Below, piece by piece: positions 7,266 through 15,718 of a stretch of DNA of 64,000 nucleotides. A program made the position numbers and the translations under genes. The stretch's first letter is position 1. Every line of letters begins with the position of its first letter. The DNA lies in contig NYMS01000048.1 in the NCBI GenBank assembly GCA_002529455.1, positions 549,904-613,903 of the forward strand. Direction: 5' to 3'. This DNA comes from Glycomyces fuscus. Lineage in GTDB: Bacteria > Actinomycetota > Actinomycetes > Streptosporangiales > Streptosporangiaceae. Below the pieces are notes generated by a model, which was given only the letters and a program-made list of their open reading frames with translations, was not told where the DNA came from and searched no databases.

Positions 7266-9452
7266 ATGGAAGAACAGGCCATGCTCGCGCGGGACCTCGT
7301 GCTGCGCGTCTGTGCCGGAGCGACCGAGTTCGACCCCCACTGGATCCGGGCCGACGGCAAGGTCACCACCCCCTTCCTGGTCCCCCGGGACCGCAACCTC
7401 ATCCGCGCGGTCGTCGCCGCGGGCCGCGCCATGGGCGTGGACCGGCTCCTGGTCTGCCGGACCCGCCCCGAGTTCTCCTACGACCCCGTCACCGAGGTCC
7501 CCCTCGACACCGACACCCTCATCGACCTCATCCGCGGCTGGGGACCCGCGCCCACCGACTTCCTGGTCTGCGTCGAGGACTTCTCCGCCGCCGTCCTGGT
7601 CACCGCGGACGAACTCACCGTCGCGGCCGGTCCCGCCGACTTCGTCCGCGAGCTCGTCGGCGCCGACATCCCCCAGGCCCGCAGCCACTTCGCCTCGCGC
7701 GCCCGCAAGGAGGGCGGCCCGGTCCTCACCCGCGCCGCCCAGCTCTACCACTGCGCCGAGACCGGCGCGCGCCACTCCCGCGCCCCGCGCGGACCCGGCC
7801 CGGACCCGGCCGAGCTCCTGGACCGCAGCGCCGAACGCGCGCGTCGGCGCTCCCCGCGGGCGGTCCGCTCCCTGCGGGCCCTGCGCGGGGCCTGGGGGTG
7901 GCTCATGGTGGCGGCGCTGCTCGTGGCTCCCCTGGCCCTCCCCGCCCTGGGCGCCGTGTTCCCGGCGCTGGTCGCCGCCTTCGTGCTGCTGTTCCAGCTG
8001 GCCCTGGTGGCGCGCTCCCGCACCGTCTCCTTCGCCTCGCTGCTGCGGGTGGCCGCGTTCGGCGCGCTGCTGCTGTGGCCCCTGGGGCTTGCCGAATCCG
8101 CCGTCGCCGGGCTGCTGGGCGGCGACCCCTACGGCGTCCTCGGCTACACCTACGTCGCCGTGACGGTGGAGGAGTCCGGCAAGCTCCTCCCGCTGCTGTT
8201 CCTGGCCCTGCTGGCCCGCCGACGGCTGCGCCGCCTGGCCGCCGTGGACTTCACGCTGCTGGCGGCGGCCTCCGGAGCCGGGTTCCAGCTGGCCGAGCGC
8301 CTGCTCACGGAGGTGTCCCTCGGAGGGCCGGACCTCTCCGCCGGCACCGGCCTGCTCCTGCCCGGCGGCAGTACCGTCACCGACCCCGCGGGCGAGGTCC
8401 TCGCGGTCTTCTCCGGGCACGCCGTCACCACCGGCCTGGTCGGCGCCGCGCTCGGCCTGGCGGTCGTCGGCCGCCGCTACGGGGCCTGGCTGTGGCTGCT
8501 GCCGCCGGTCGCGCTGACCCTGGCGTTCCTGGAGCACCTGAACCTGAACGCACGGCTGGCCAACGCCCAGCTCCACCCGGCCTCCGACCTCGTGCACGGC
8601 CTCCTCGGCGGCGGGGTGCTCACCCCGTGGCTGCTGGTGCTGCTGTTGCTGTGCGCGGTGGCCATGGACTACCGGATGATCGCGACGGCCGCCGAGTCCA
8701 CGCCGCCGCTGCCCGGGCAGCCGCCGCTGGCCCGCCTGCGCCGCAGGGCACGGGGGCGTTCGGTGGCCATGCGGGTCCGGGTGCCCGCCGACATCGCGCC
8801 GCTGTTCCGCCGGACGGCGCTGTCCTGGGTGGACCTGCCGATCACCCTGGCCACCACGGTGTCCACGATCGCCCACGAACTGGCCGTCGCGGCCGTCGCC
8901 GCGCGGCGCGGGCCCTCGGTGCTCTGCGACACCTGGCGGTTCCTGCGCCGGCGGCGGGCCAACGCCATGGGCGAGGCCCGGTCGATGGGGCGGCCCTGGC
9001 GCCACCACCCCCCGCAGGAGGAGCTGCCCCGGCAGGCGCGCGAGCTGGCGGCGCGGCTGGGACTGGCCGCGACCGGAGGGGTCACCGGGGCGATGGCGGC
9101 GATGGGCGCCGCGGCGGCGGTGTTCGCCGCCGTCCCCGCTCCCGGCACGGCCGAGACCGGTACGCCCGCCTACGCGTTCGTGGCCCTGGACCGGATCCAG
9201 GGGTGGCTGGGCGGCCTGACCGGCGCCGAGGCGGTCTGGGCGGCCGTGGTGCTGGTCGCGGTGCTCACGCTGCTGCTGTCGGGGAACGGCGTGCCGCACG
9301 CGCACCCGCGGATGCGCGAGTTCCTGCGCGCGCCGACCGCGAACACCGGGGCGATCCTCGGCATGCTCGCGCCCGGCCAGGTGGGGTACGCGCTCCTGGG
9401 CTGGGCGGGCCTGCTGCTGCCCGGGCGTGTGGACCGCTTCCTCGTGCGGTGA
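7266..9452 (+). CDS. PrsW-family intramembrane protease with long N- and C-terminal extensions
   Basis: This 728-residue membrane protein has a PrsW-like core at residues about 225-470. The family motifs appear in order: an EExxK motif at E302-E303-S-G-K306, then GFQLAERLL, then GHAVTTGLVGAALG, then SDLVHGLLGG. Known PrsW proteins are glutamic intramembrane proteases that cleave anti-sigma factors. About 190 soluble residues precede the core and about 230 follow it, including VPADIAPLFRRTALSWVDLP and two more hydrophobic segments near the end. I do not recognise either extension. PrsW proteins are usually about 200-400 residues, so this one is unusually long. No anti-sigma factor gene is adjacent, so its target is unknown. 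Confidence 0.78.
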   Translation: MEEQAMLARDLVLRVCAGATEFDPHWIRADGKVTTPFLVPRDRNLIRAVVAAGRAMGVDRLLVCRTRPEFSYDPVTEVPLDTDTLIDLIRGWGPAPTDFLVCVEDFSAAVLVTADELTVAAGPADFVRELVGADIPQARSHFASRARKEGGPVLTRAAQLYHCAETGARHSRAPRGPGPDPAELLDRSAERARRRSPRAVRSLRALRGAWGWLMVAALLVAPLALPALGAVFPALVAAFVLLFQLALVARSRTVSFASLLRVAAFGALLLWPLGLAESAVAGLLGGDPYGVLGYTYVAVTVEESGKLLPLLFLALLARRRLRRLAAVDFTLLAAASGAGFQLAERLLTEVSLGGPDLSAGTGLLLPGGSTVTDPAGEVLAVFSGHAVTTGLVGAALGLAVVGRRYGAWLWLLPPVALTLAFLEHLNLNARLANAQLHPASDLVHGLLGGGVLTPWLLVLLLLCAVAMDYRMIATAAESTPPLPGQPPLARLRRRARGRSVAMRVRVPADIAPLFRRTALSWVDLPITLATTVSTIAHELAVAAVAARRGPSVLCDTWRFLRRRRANAMGEARSMGRPWRHHPPQEELPRQARELAARLGLAATGGVTGAMAAMGAAAAVFAAVPAPGTAETGTPAYAFVALDRIQGWLGGLTGAEAVWAAVVLVAVLTLLLSGNGVPHAHPRMREFLRAPTANTGAILGMLAPGQVGYALLGWAGLLLPGRVDRFLVR

Positions 9453-9698
9453 CGGACGCGGCCCCGGGGCGCCTTCCCACCGGGGGCCGTTCCCCGGGCA
9501 GGGAGGGGGCGTGTGACCGCCCCGCCAGGGCCGGGGGGCCGCCCCGGCGGATCCGGGCGCGCGGGGCCCCGGAGGCCCCGCCGACCCCGCGCGGGGCCGG
9601 AGCCGGACCGGCCCGGGGCCGCGGGAACGGCCGGCCGACCGGACCCCCGTGAGGCCGGACGGGCGCCGCGGACCGCTCCGGCGGGGGCTCCGGCGTTC

Positions 9699-12026
9699 TC
9701 AGACCGCGGTGACGCCCCTCGGCGGCTCGAAGGCGCGCACCGGCGGCACCTCACCGTCGAAGCGCTCGACGCGCACCCGCACCAGCTGGCCCGTGCACCC
9801 CTGGCTCAACGCCGACGCCCCCACGTCCTCCGTCAGCGCGTTCGGGTTCCCGTGCGCGCACGTCACACCCTCCAGGGAAGGGTCGTACCAGGCCCCCGTG
9901 GACAACTGCACGACCCCCGGCCGCAGCGCGTCGCTCACCACCACGCCCGCCAGGCACGAACCCGTGGCACTGGACACCCGCACCACGTCCCCGTCGGCCA
10001 CACCGCACGCCCGCGCCTCCTCGGGGCGCATCCGCAGCGGCGCCCGCCCACGCACCTTCTGCGACATGCTGTGCGCGCCCATGTCCTGCTGGCTGTGCAG
10101 CCTGCCGCTCGGCTGGTTCGCGATCAGCACCAGGGGGAAGTCCCCGGAGCCGGTCACCACCGGCCCCGCCAGCCACACCGGGTGCCCCGGGCAGTCCTCG
10201 TACCCGAACGAGGCGATCGTCTCCGAGAACAGCTCGATCCGCCCGCTCGGCGTGCGCAGGGCGTTGGCCTCCGGGTCGGCGCGGAACTCCCCCAGCAGCG
10301 CCTCGTCCTCCACCCGGCCGGGCATCTCCACCCGCCCGCGCTCCCAGAACTCCTCGAACTCCGGCACCTCCAGGCCGCGCCGACCCACCAGGGACCGCCA
10401 CCGCCCGTACGCCAACCGCATCCACTCGCCGCTCGTACGGCCCTCGGTGAACTCCTCGCGCACCCCCAGCCTCCCGGCCAGGTCGGCGTAGGTGTCGTAC
10501 TCGTCCCGCGCCTGCCCGTGCGGCGCCACCGCGCGCGGCATCGCCCGCACGCTCAGGTCGCCCTGGCTGGCGGCCATGTCGTCGCGCTCCAGCGCCGTCG
10601 TGGCCGGGAGGACGATGTCGGCGTGCCGCGCCGTCGCCGTCCAGTGCGTCTCGTTCACCACCACCGTCTCCGGCCGCCCGAACGCCTCGGTCAGCCGCCT
10701 CAGGTCCTGGTGGTGGTGGAAGGGGTTGCCCCCGGCCCAGTACACCAGCCGGATGTCCGGGTACCGCCGCTCCTCACCGTCGTGGTCGTAGCGCCCGCCC
10801 GGTTCCAGCAGCATGTCGGCCACCCGTGCCACCGGGATGAACGAGTCCACGGGGTTGTCGCCCTGCGGCATCCTCGGCAGTCCCAGCGGCGTCGAACCGC
10901 CCCCGTAGTTGCCCATGGACCCGTACCCGGACGCGAATCCGCCGCCCGGCAGCCCCACCTGCCCCAGACAGCACGCCAGCGCCAGCCCGGCCCACAGCGG
11001 CTGCTCGCCGTACCGCGCCCGCTGCACCGACCACCCCACGTTCACCAGCGTGCGCCGCCCCGCCATCCGCCGCGCCAGCGATCGCAGCTCGTCGGCCGGG
11101 ACCCCGCTGATCCGCTCGGCCCATTCCGGGGTCCGCGCGGTCCCGTGCGGGCCGCCCCGCTCGTCGCGCCCGCCCAGCACGTACGCGCGCAGCACGTCCG
11201 CGCCCACGGTGTAGCGGTCCAGGAAGGCGGTGTCGGCCAGGCCCTCGGTGAACAGCACGTGCATCAGCGCCAGCATCACCGCCGTGTCGGTCCCCGGCCT
11301 GAGGGAGACCCACTCGGCCTTGACGTCCTCGGAGGTGTCGTCCAGCAGCGGCGACACCGACACGAACTCCACCCCGGCCCCGGACGCGTCGCGCATCGCC
11401 GGACCGGCGGTCTGGGCGGCGCGCCCGCCCGAGGAGGTCCACGTGTTGGACACGCGCAGTCCGCCGAAGCTCACCAGCAGCTCGGTGTGCTCGCGGATCT
11501 GCGTCCACGCCGGGGCCCGGTGCAGCAGCCGGTTCGCCGCCGGGACGCCGAGGATCCGGGGGAAGAGCACCTCCACCGCGCCGTGGCTGTAGGTGGTGCG
11601 CGAGCGCGTGTACCCGCCGATGGTGTTGAGGAACCGGTGCAGCTGGCTCTGCGCGTGGTGGATCCGCCCCGCGCTGCCCCAGCCGTAGGAACCGCCGTAG
11701 ATCGCCGCGTTGCCGTACGCGCTCCGCACCCGGTCCAGCTCACCGGCGAGCAGGTCCAGCGCCGTGTCCCACTCCACCTCGACGTAGGCGTCGTCCGGGT
11801 CGCCCCGGAGCGGGTCCGGGCCGGGGCCGTTCTCCAGCCAGCGCCGCCGCACCGCCGGACGCGCCACCCGCGAGGCGTGGTGCTGGGCGGCCGGGGTGTT
11901 GGCGATCACCGGGGACGGGGCCGGGTCGTCCGGGTCCGGGCGCGTCCCGACCACCCGGCCGTCCTCGACGACCACCCGGTAACTGCCCCAGTGGGCGCTG
12001 GTCGGATACGACGACGTGCCGGACAT
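9699..12026 (-). CDS. bisC: Molybdopterin oxidoreductase, biotin/methionine sulfoxide reductase type
   Basis: This 775-residue enzyme belongs to the DMSO reductase family. It opens SAHWGSYRVVVEDGRVVG and lacks the N-terminal iron-sulfur cysteines, as BisC and TorA do. YGGSYGWGSAGRIHHAQSQ near residue 113 includes the Ser expected to ligate molybdenum; later blocks include DIVLPATTALERDD and NQPSGRLHSQQDMGAHS. There is no Tat signal, which points to a cytoplasmic BisC-type enzyme rather than periplasmic TorA. It would reduce biotin sulfoxide or free methionine sulfoxide, repairing oxidised metabolites. It stands alone, divergent from the lyase gene at 12273; no molybdenum cofactor genes are in the window. 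The exact substrate is uncertain. Confidence 0.85.
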   Translation of the reverse strand: MSGTSSYPTSAHWGSYRVVVEDGRVVGTRPDPDDPAPSPVIANTPAAQHHASRVARPAVRRRWLENGPGPDPLRGDPDDAYVEVEWDTALDLLAGELDRVRSAYGNAAIYGGSYGWGSAGRIHHAQSQLHRFLNTIGGYTRSRTTYSHGAVEVLFPRILGVPAANRLLHRAPAWTQIREHTELLVSFGGLRVSNTWTSSGGRAAQTAGPAMRDASGAGVEFVSVSPLLDDTSEDVKAEWVSLRPGTDTAVMLALMHVLFTEGLADTAFLDRYTVGADVLRAYVLGGRDERGGPHGTARTPEWAERISGVPADELRSLARRMAGRRTLVNVGWSVQRARYGEQPLWAGLALACCLGQVGLPGGGFASGYGSMGNYGGGSTPLGLPRMPQGDNPVDSFIPVARVADMLLEPGGRYDHDGEERRYPDIRLVYWAGGNPFHHHQDLRRLTEAFGRPETVVVNETHWTATARHADIVLPATTALERDDMAASQGDLSVRAMPRAVAPHGQARDEYDTYADLAGRLGVREEFTEGRTSGEWMRLAYGRWRSLVGRRGLEVPEFEEFWERGRVEMPGRVEDEALLGEFRADPEANALRTPSGRIELFSETIASFGYEDCPGHPVWLAGPVVTGSGDFPLVLIANQPSGRLHSQQDMGAHSMSQKVRGRAPLRMRPEEARACGVADGDVVRVSSATGSCLAGVVVSDALRPGVVQLSTGAWYDPSLEGVTCAHGNPNALTEDVGASALSQGCTGQLVRVRVERFDGEVPPVRAFEPPRGVTAV

Positions 12027-12216
12027 GTTCGTTTCCCCCCTGGAATCGCCTTGTGTCCCACCGGGGACCCGAAACTCACTCTATGCACCTCACGGTGCGA
12101 TGATGGGCGGCGCGGTCCCGCCCGGAGGGGGCGGAGGGGCCGGGTCGGACGACCCGGCCGCACAGGCCGCACAGGCCGGACGGCCCGGTCGGCCGACCGG
12201 CGGTACGGCCCAGGTC

Positions 12217-12242
12217 GTGCGCGGCCGGCGCCGGCCGCGCAC
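12217..12242. repeat. 26-bp perfect palindrome upstream of the CitE-like gene
   Basis: Two 13-bp arms (GTGCGCGGCCGGC and its reverse complement) meet without a spacer, ending 30 bp before the start at 12273. It may be a strong hairpin in the leader or an operator. It lies in a generally repetitive GC stretch (12160-12240), so function is uncertain. Confidence 0.6.
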
Positions 12243-12272
12243 GCGGACGAGTGGAGCAGGGGGACAACGGCG

Positions 12273-13220
12273 ATGGGCGAACTCAGGTCGCGGCGGTCGG
12301 TACTCGCGGTTCCGGGGTCCAACCCCCGGTTCGTGGACAAGGCGCGGGGACTGGACGTGGACGCCTTCTTCCTCGACCTGGAGGACGCGGTCGCGCCCCT
12401 GGAGAAGGACTCCGCCCGCGGCACCGTCGTCCGGGCGCTCAACGACGGGGGCTGGGACGGCAAGGTGCGCTCCGTCCGCGTGAACGACGTCACCACCGCG
12501 TGGGCCTACCGCGACGTCATCACCGTCGTCGAGGGAGCCGGGGCCGCGCTCGACTCCCTGGTCCTGCCCAAGGTCACCGCGGCCCGCGACGTCCAGTGGC
12601 TCGACACCCTCCTCACCCAGGTCGAGCGCGCCGTCGGGCTGGAGGTCGGCCGGATCGGCATCGAGGCGCAGATCGAGGACGCCCGCGGCCTGGTCGCCGT
12701 GGACGAGATCGCCGCCGCCTCGCCCCGCCTGGAGGCCCTCGTCTACGGGCCCGCCGACTTCATGGCCTCCGTCAACATGAAGAGCCTGGTCGTCGGCGAG
12801 CAGCCGCCCGGTTACGACACCGGCGACGCCTACCACTACGTGCTCATGCGCATCCTCATGGCCGCCCGCGCCCACGGGCTCCAGGCCGTCGACGGCCCCT
12901 ACCTCCAGATCCGGGACGTGGACGCGTTCCGCCGCTCCGCCGGGCGCACGGCCGCCCTCGGCTTCGACGGCAAGTGGGTCCTGCACCCGCTCCAGGTGGA
13001 GGCCGCCAACGAGGTGTTCGCGCCCTCCCAGGAGGACTACGACCACGCCGAGCTGATCCTGGACGCCTACGCCCACGCCACCACCGTGGACCGGCGCGGC
13101 GCCGTCATGCTCGGCGAGGAGATGCTCGACGAGGCCTCCCGCAAGATGGCGCTCGTGATCGCGGGCAAGGGGCGTGCGGCCGGGATGAGCCGGACCCGCG
13201 GGTTCGACCCCGGGGCCTGA
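12273..13220 (+). CDS. HpcH/HpaI aldolase, CitE / malyl-CoA lyase-like
   Basis: This 315-residue protein is a TIM-barrel lyase of the citrate lyase beta / malyl-CoA lyase group, which cleaves or forms (methyl)malyl-CoA-type acyl-CoA esters. Visible motifs are RRSVLAVPGSNPRFVDKA at the N-terminus, FFLDLEDAVAP (acidic metal-binding residues), SVRVND (substrate Arg), GIEAQIEDARGL and YGPADFMASV. The ATG at 12273 follows a purine-rich AGCAGGGGGA. No citrate lyase alpha, gamma or ACP genes are near, so a stand-alone CitE-like or malyl-CoA lyase role is more likely than citrate fermentation. It is 12 bp shy of nothing comparable downstream: the next gene begins 165 bp later. Confidence 0.83.
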   Translation: MGELRSRRSVLAVPGSNPRFVDKARGLDVDAFFLDLEDAVAPLEKDSARGTVVRALNDGGWDGKVRSVRVNDVTTAWAYRDVITVVEGAGAALDSLVLPKVTAARDVQWLDTLLTQVERAVGLEVGRIGIEAQIEDARGLVAVDEIAAASPRLEALVYGPADFMASVNMKSLVVGEQPPGYDTGDAYHYVLMRILMAARAHGLQAVDGPYLQIRDVDAFRRSAGRTAALGFDGKWVLHPLQVEAANEVFAPSQEDYDHAELILDAYAHATTVDRRGAVMLGEEMLDEASRKMALVIAGKGRAAGMSRTRGFDPGA

Positions 13221-13385
13221 ACCGCGGGGCCGGGTTCCGGCGGGACCCGTGCGGACCCGGACGGGATCCGCCCGACCCGCGCGCCCCGACGGAGGCGGGC
13301 TCCGACCGCCACGGGCTCCGACCGGCGCGGGGTCTGACACGCGCCCCACCGTGCTCTTACCGCCCTCTCACCCTCGTACGGAACC

Positions 13386-14093
13386 ATGGACGCCATGGAA
13401 GCCACCGCCACTGTCCTGGTCGCCGACGACGACCGCGCGATCAGGGACTCGCTGGAACGCGCGCTCCAACTGGAGGGCTACAGGGTCAGGACGGTACCGG
13501 ACGGGGTCCAGGCCCTCGCCGCCGTGCACGCCGACCCGGTCGACCTGCTCGTCCTCGACGTGATGATGCCGGGGGTGGACGGGCTCGGCGTGGCCCGCGT
13601 GCTGCGCGCCGAGCGCGACCGCACGCCCATCCTCATGCTCACCGCGCGCGTGGAGACGCCGGACCGGGTGGCGGGGCTCGACGCGGGGGCCGACGACTAC
13701 CTCGCCAAGCCCTTCGAGCTGGAGGAGCTCCTCGCCCGGCTGCGCGCCCTGCTGCGCCGGGCCGCGCCCTTCCACGAGGAGGCCGCGGAGGAGGGCCCGC
13801 TGCGCGTGGGCGAGCTGTCCCTGGACCCGCTCTCCCGCCGGGTCTGGCGCGGCGACCGCGAGGTCGAGCTGTCCAAGACCGAGTTCGACCTGCTCGAACT
13901 CCTGGTCCGCAACGCCGGGATCGTGCTGGACCACTCCACCATCTACGACCGCATCTGGGGCTACGACTTCGGCCCCGAGTCCAAGAACCTCGCCGTCTAC
14001 ATCAGCTACCTGCGCCGCAAGCTGGAGGGCGGCGGGCCGCCGCTGATCCAGACCGTGCGCGGGGTCGGCTACACGCTCCGGCCGCAGGGGTGA
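13386..14093 (+). CDS. OmpR-family response regulator, MprA-like
   Basis: This 235-residue regulator has a receiver domain (residues about 9-122; acidic DDD at 14-16, phosphorylation site D58 in VLDVMMPGVDG, Lys in AKPF). A winged-helix DNA-binding domain follows (about 140-232; LSKTEFDLLELLVRNAG and YISYLRRKLEG). It is 6 bp upstream of its cognate kinase gene. It resembles mycobacterial MprA, which controls envelope stress genes including an HtrA protease; an HtrA-like gene is present at 17289-19163, one gene beyond this pair. That regulatory link is inference. Confidence 0.88.
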   Translation: MDAMEATATVLVADDDRAIRDSLERALQLEGYRVRTVPDGVQALAAVHADPVDLLVLDVMMPGVDGLGVARVLRAERDRTPILMLTARVETPDRVAGLDAGADDYLAKPFELEELLARLRALLRRAAPFHEEAAEEGPLRVGELSLDPLSRRVWRGDREVELSKTEFDLLELLVRNAGIVLDHSTIYDRIWGYDFGPESKNLAVYISYLRRKLEGGGPPLIQTVRGVGYTLRPQG

Positions 14094-14098
14094 GTCCC

Positions 14099-15670
14099 GT
14101 GCGACCCGACGACGGCACCCGGCCCGGTCCCGGGACACCGCCCGGGCCCGAGTCCCCGCCCGCCCCCGGGCACCCGTCCGGTCCCGCAGCCCTCGTGTCC
14201 GCGGCGCGCGCCGCCGTCCCGAGGTGGCGCCGCGTGCTGCTCCATCCGGGCGACTGGCGGCTGGGCACCCGCTTCGCGGTGATCTTCGCGCTGGTCGCCG
14301 CCGTCGTCATCACCCTGGTCGGTACCCTCGCCTACACCACCGCCGCCGCGCTCATCCGCGCCGACGCCCGGACCGAGTTCGAGAGCACCGTCACCGCCCT
14401 GTCCGACGAACTCGTCGAGTACCACGAGCAGGGTCGGGGCGGCTCCGCCGGACCCGGCCCCTTCCTGCCCAGCGACAAGTTCCAGCTCCAGCTCCTCGAA
14501 CCCGACGGCAGCAGGACGGTCAACATCGCCGACCCGTCCGAGATCATCCTGTTCGCGCCGTCGGAGAGGGACCTGGAGGTCGCCGCGGAGGACCGGCCGG
14601 GGATCGTCGACATGCGCGAGCAGGACATCGGCGGGCAGGAGTACCGGCTGGCCACGGTCTCCCTCGGTGACGGCGCCGGTGCCCTCCAGCTCCTCCAGCG
14701 CATGTCCCCGACCGAGCTGATGATCGACCGGCTCGCCACCCAGATCCTGTGGGTGGGCCTGTTCGTCGCCCTGTGCGCCGCCGCCGCGGGCTGGCTGGTG
14801 GGCCACCGCACCACCGGCCGCCTGGCGCGCCTCACCGACGCGGCCGAGTACGTCAGCTCCACCGGACGGCTCGACCCGGTCGACCCCGGGCGGGGCGGTG
14901 AGAGCCGCGACGAGGACGTCGGCCGCGACGAGGTCGGCCGCCTCACCAGCGCGTTCAACGCCATGCTCGCCCGCCTGGCCCGTTCCAAGGACGAGCAGCG
15001 CCGCCTCGTCCAGGACGCCGCGCACGAACTCCGCACCCCGCTGACCAGCCTGTACACCAACGTGCAGGTGCTCGACAGGGTGGACCGGCTCAGCCCGCAG
15101 GCGCGCACCAGCCTCATCGAGGACCTGCGAGGCGAGACCCGCGAACTCACCGCCCTGGTCAACGAGCTGGTCGGCCTGGCCACCGGCGACCACGAGGACG
15201 AGCAGATGAGCGCCGTCCCCCTCGCCGGGATCGCCGAGAAGGTCGCCAAGCGCACCCGCCGCCGCACCGGCCGCGACATCCTCGTGGACGCCGACGACAG
15301 CGTCGTGTGGGGCCGCCCCGGCTCCCTGGAGCGCGCCGTCTCCAACCCGGTCGAGAACTCCGCCAAGTTCGACCCCGGCGGTACCGCGCCCATCGAGATC
15401 CGGGTCCGCGAGGGGACGGTGGAGGTCTTGGACCGGGGGCCCGGCATCGACCCGGCCGAACTCGACCACGTCTTCGAGCGCTTCTACAGGGCCACCGTCG
15501 CCCGCGGCCTGCCCGGTTCGGGGCTCGGCCTGTCCATGGTCAGGGAGATCGCGCAGGCCCACGGCGGCAGGGTGTTCGCCCGCAACCGGGAGGGCGGCGG
15601 CGCCGCCATCGGCTTCCGGCTGCCGCTGTTCACGCCGCCGCGGGACGGGGAGCCGAACGAGCAGGGGTGA
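14099..15670 (+). CDS. Sensor histidine kinase, MprB-like
   Basis: This 523-residue kinase starts at a GTG 6 bp after the regulator stop. About 55 Pro/Gly-rich cytoplasmic residues precede the first membrane helix (about 59-82). An extracytoplasmic sensor of about 130 residues and a second helix (about 215-235) follow, then HAMP, the DHp domain with QDAAHELRTPLTSLY (His309), and an ATPase domain with NPVENSAKF, DRGPGID and GSGLGLSMV. It would autophosphorylate His309 and pass the phosphate to D58 of the adjacent regulator. Architecture and gene order match MprAB-type envelope stress systems. The cytoplasmic proline-rich leader is longer than usual. Confidence 0.88.
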   Translation: MRPDDGTRPGPGTPPGPESPPAPGHPSGPAALVSAARAAVPRWRRVLLHPGDWRLGTRFAVIFALVAAVVITLVGTLAYTTAAALIRADARTEFESTVTALSDELVEYHEQGRGGSAGPGPFLPSDKFQLQLLEPDGSRTVNIADPSEIILFAPSERDLEVAAEDRPGIVDMREQDIGGQEYRLATVSLGDGAGALQLLQRMSPTELMIDRLATQILWVGLFVALCAAAAGWLVGHRTTGRLARLTDAAEYVSSTGRLDPVDPGRGGESRDEDVGRDEVGRLTSAFNAMLARLARSKDEQRRLVQDAAHELRTPLTSLYTNVQVLDRVDRLSPQARTSLIEDLRGETRELTALVNELVGLATGDHEDEQMSAVPLAGIAEKVAKRTRRRTGRDILVDADDSVVWGRPGSLERAVSNPVENSAKFDPGGTAPIEIRVREGTVEVLDRGPGIDPAELDHVFERFYRATVARGLPGSGLGLSMVREIAQAHGGRVFARNREGGGAAIGFRLPLFTPPRDGEPNEQG

Positions 15671-15718
15671 GTGCCCGGCGCGGTCCGTTCCGGGACCGCG
15701 CCGGTCGGGGCCCGCCGC

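Noticed and set aside
5065..8163. Long forward frame overlapping three genes
   Set aside because: Pro/Arg/Ser/Thr-rich translation, no motifs, and the three genes in other frames are coherent and coupled.
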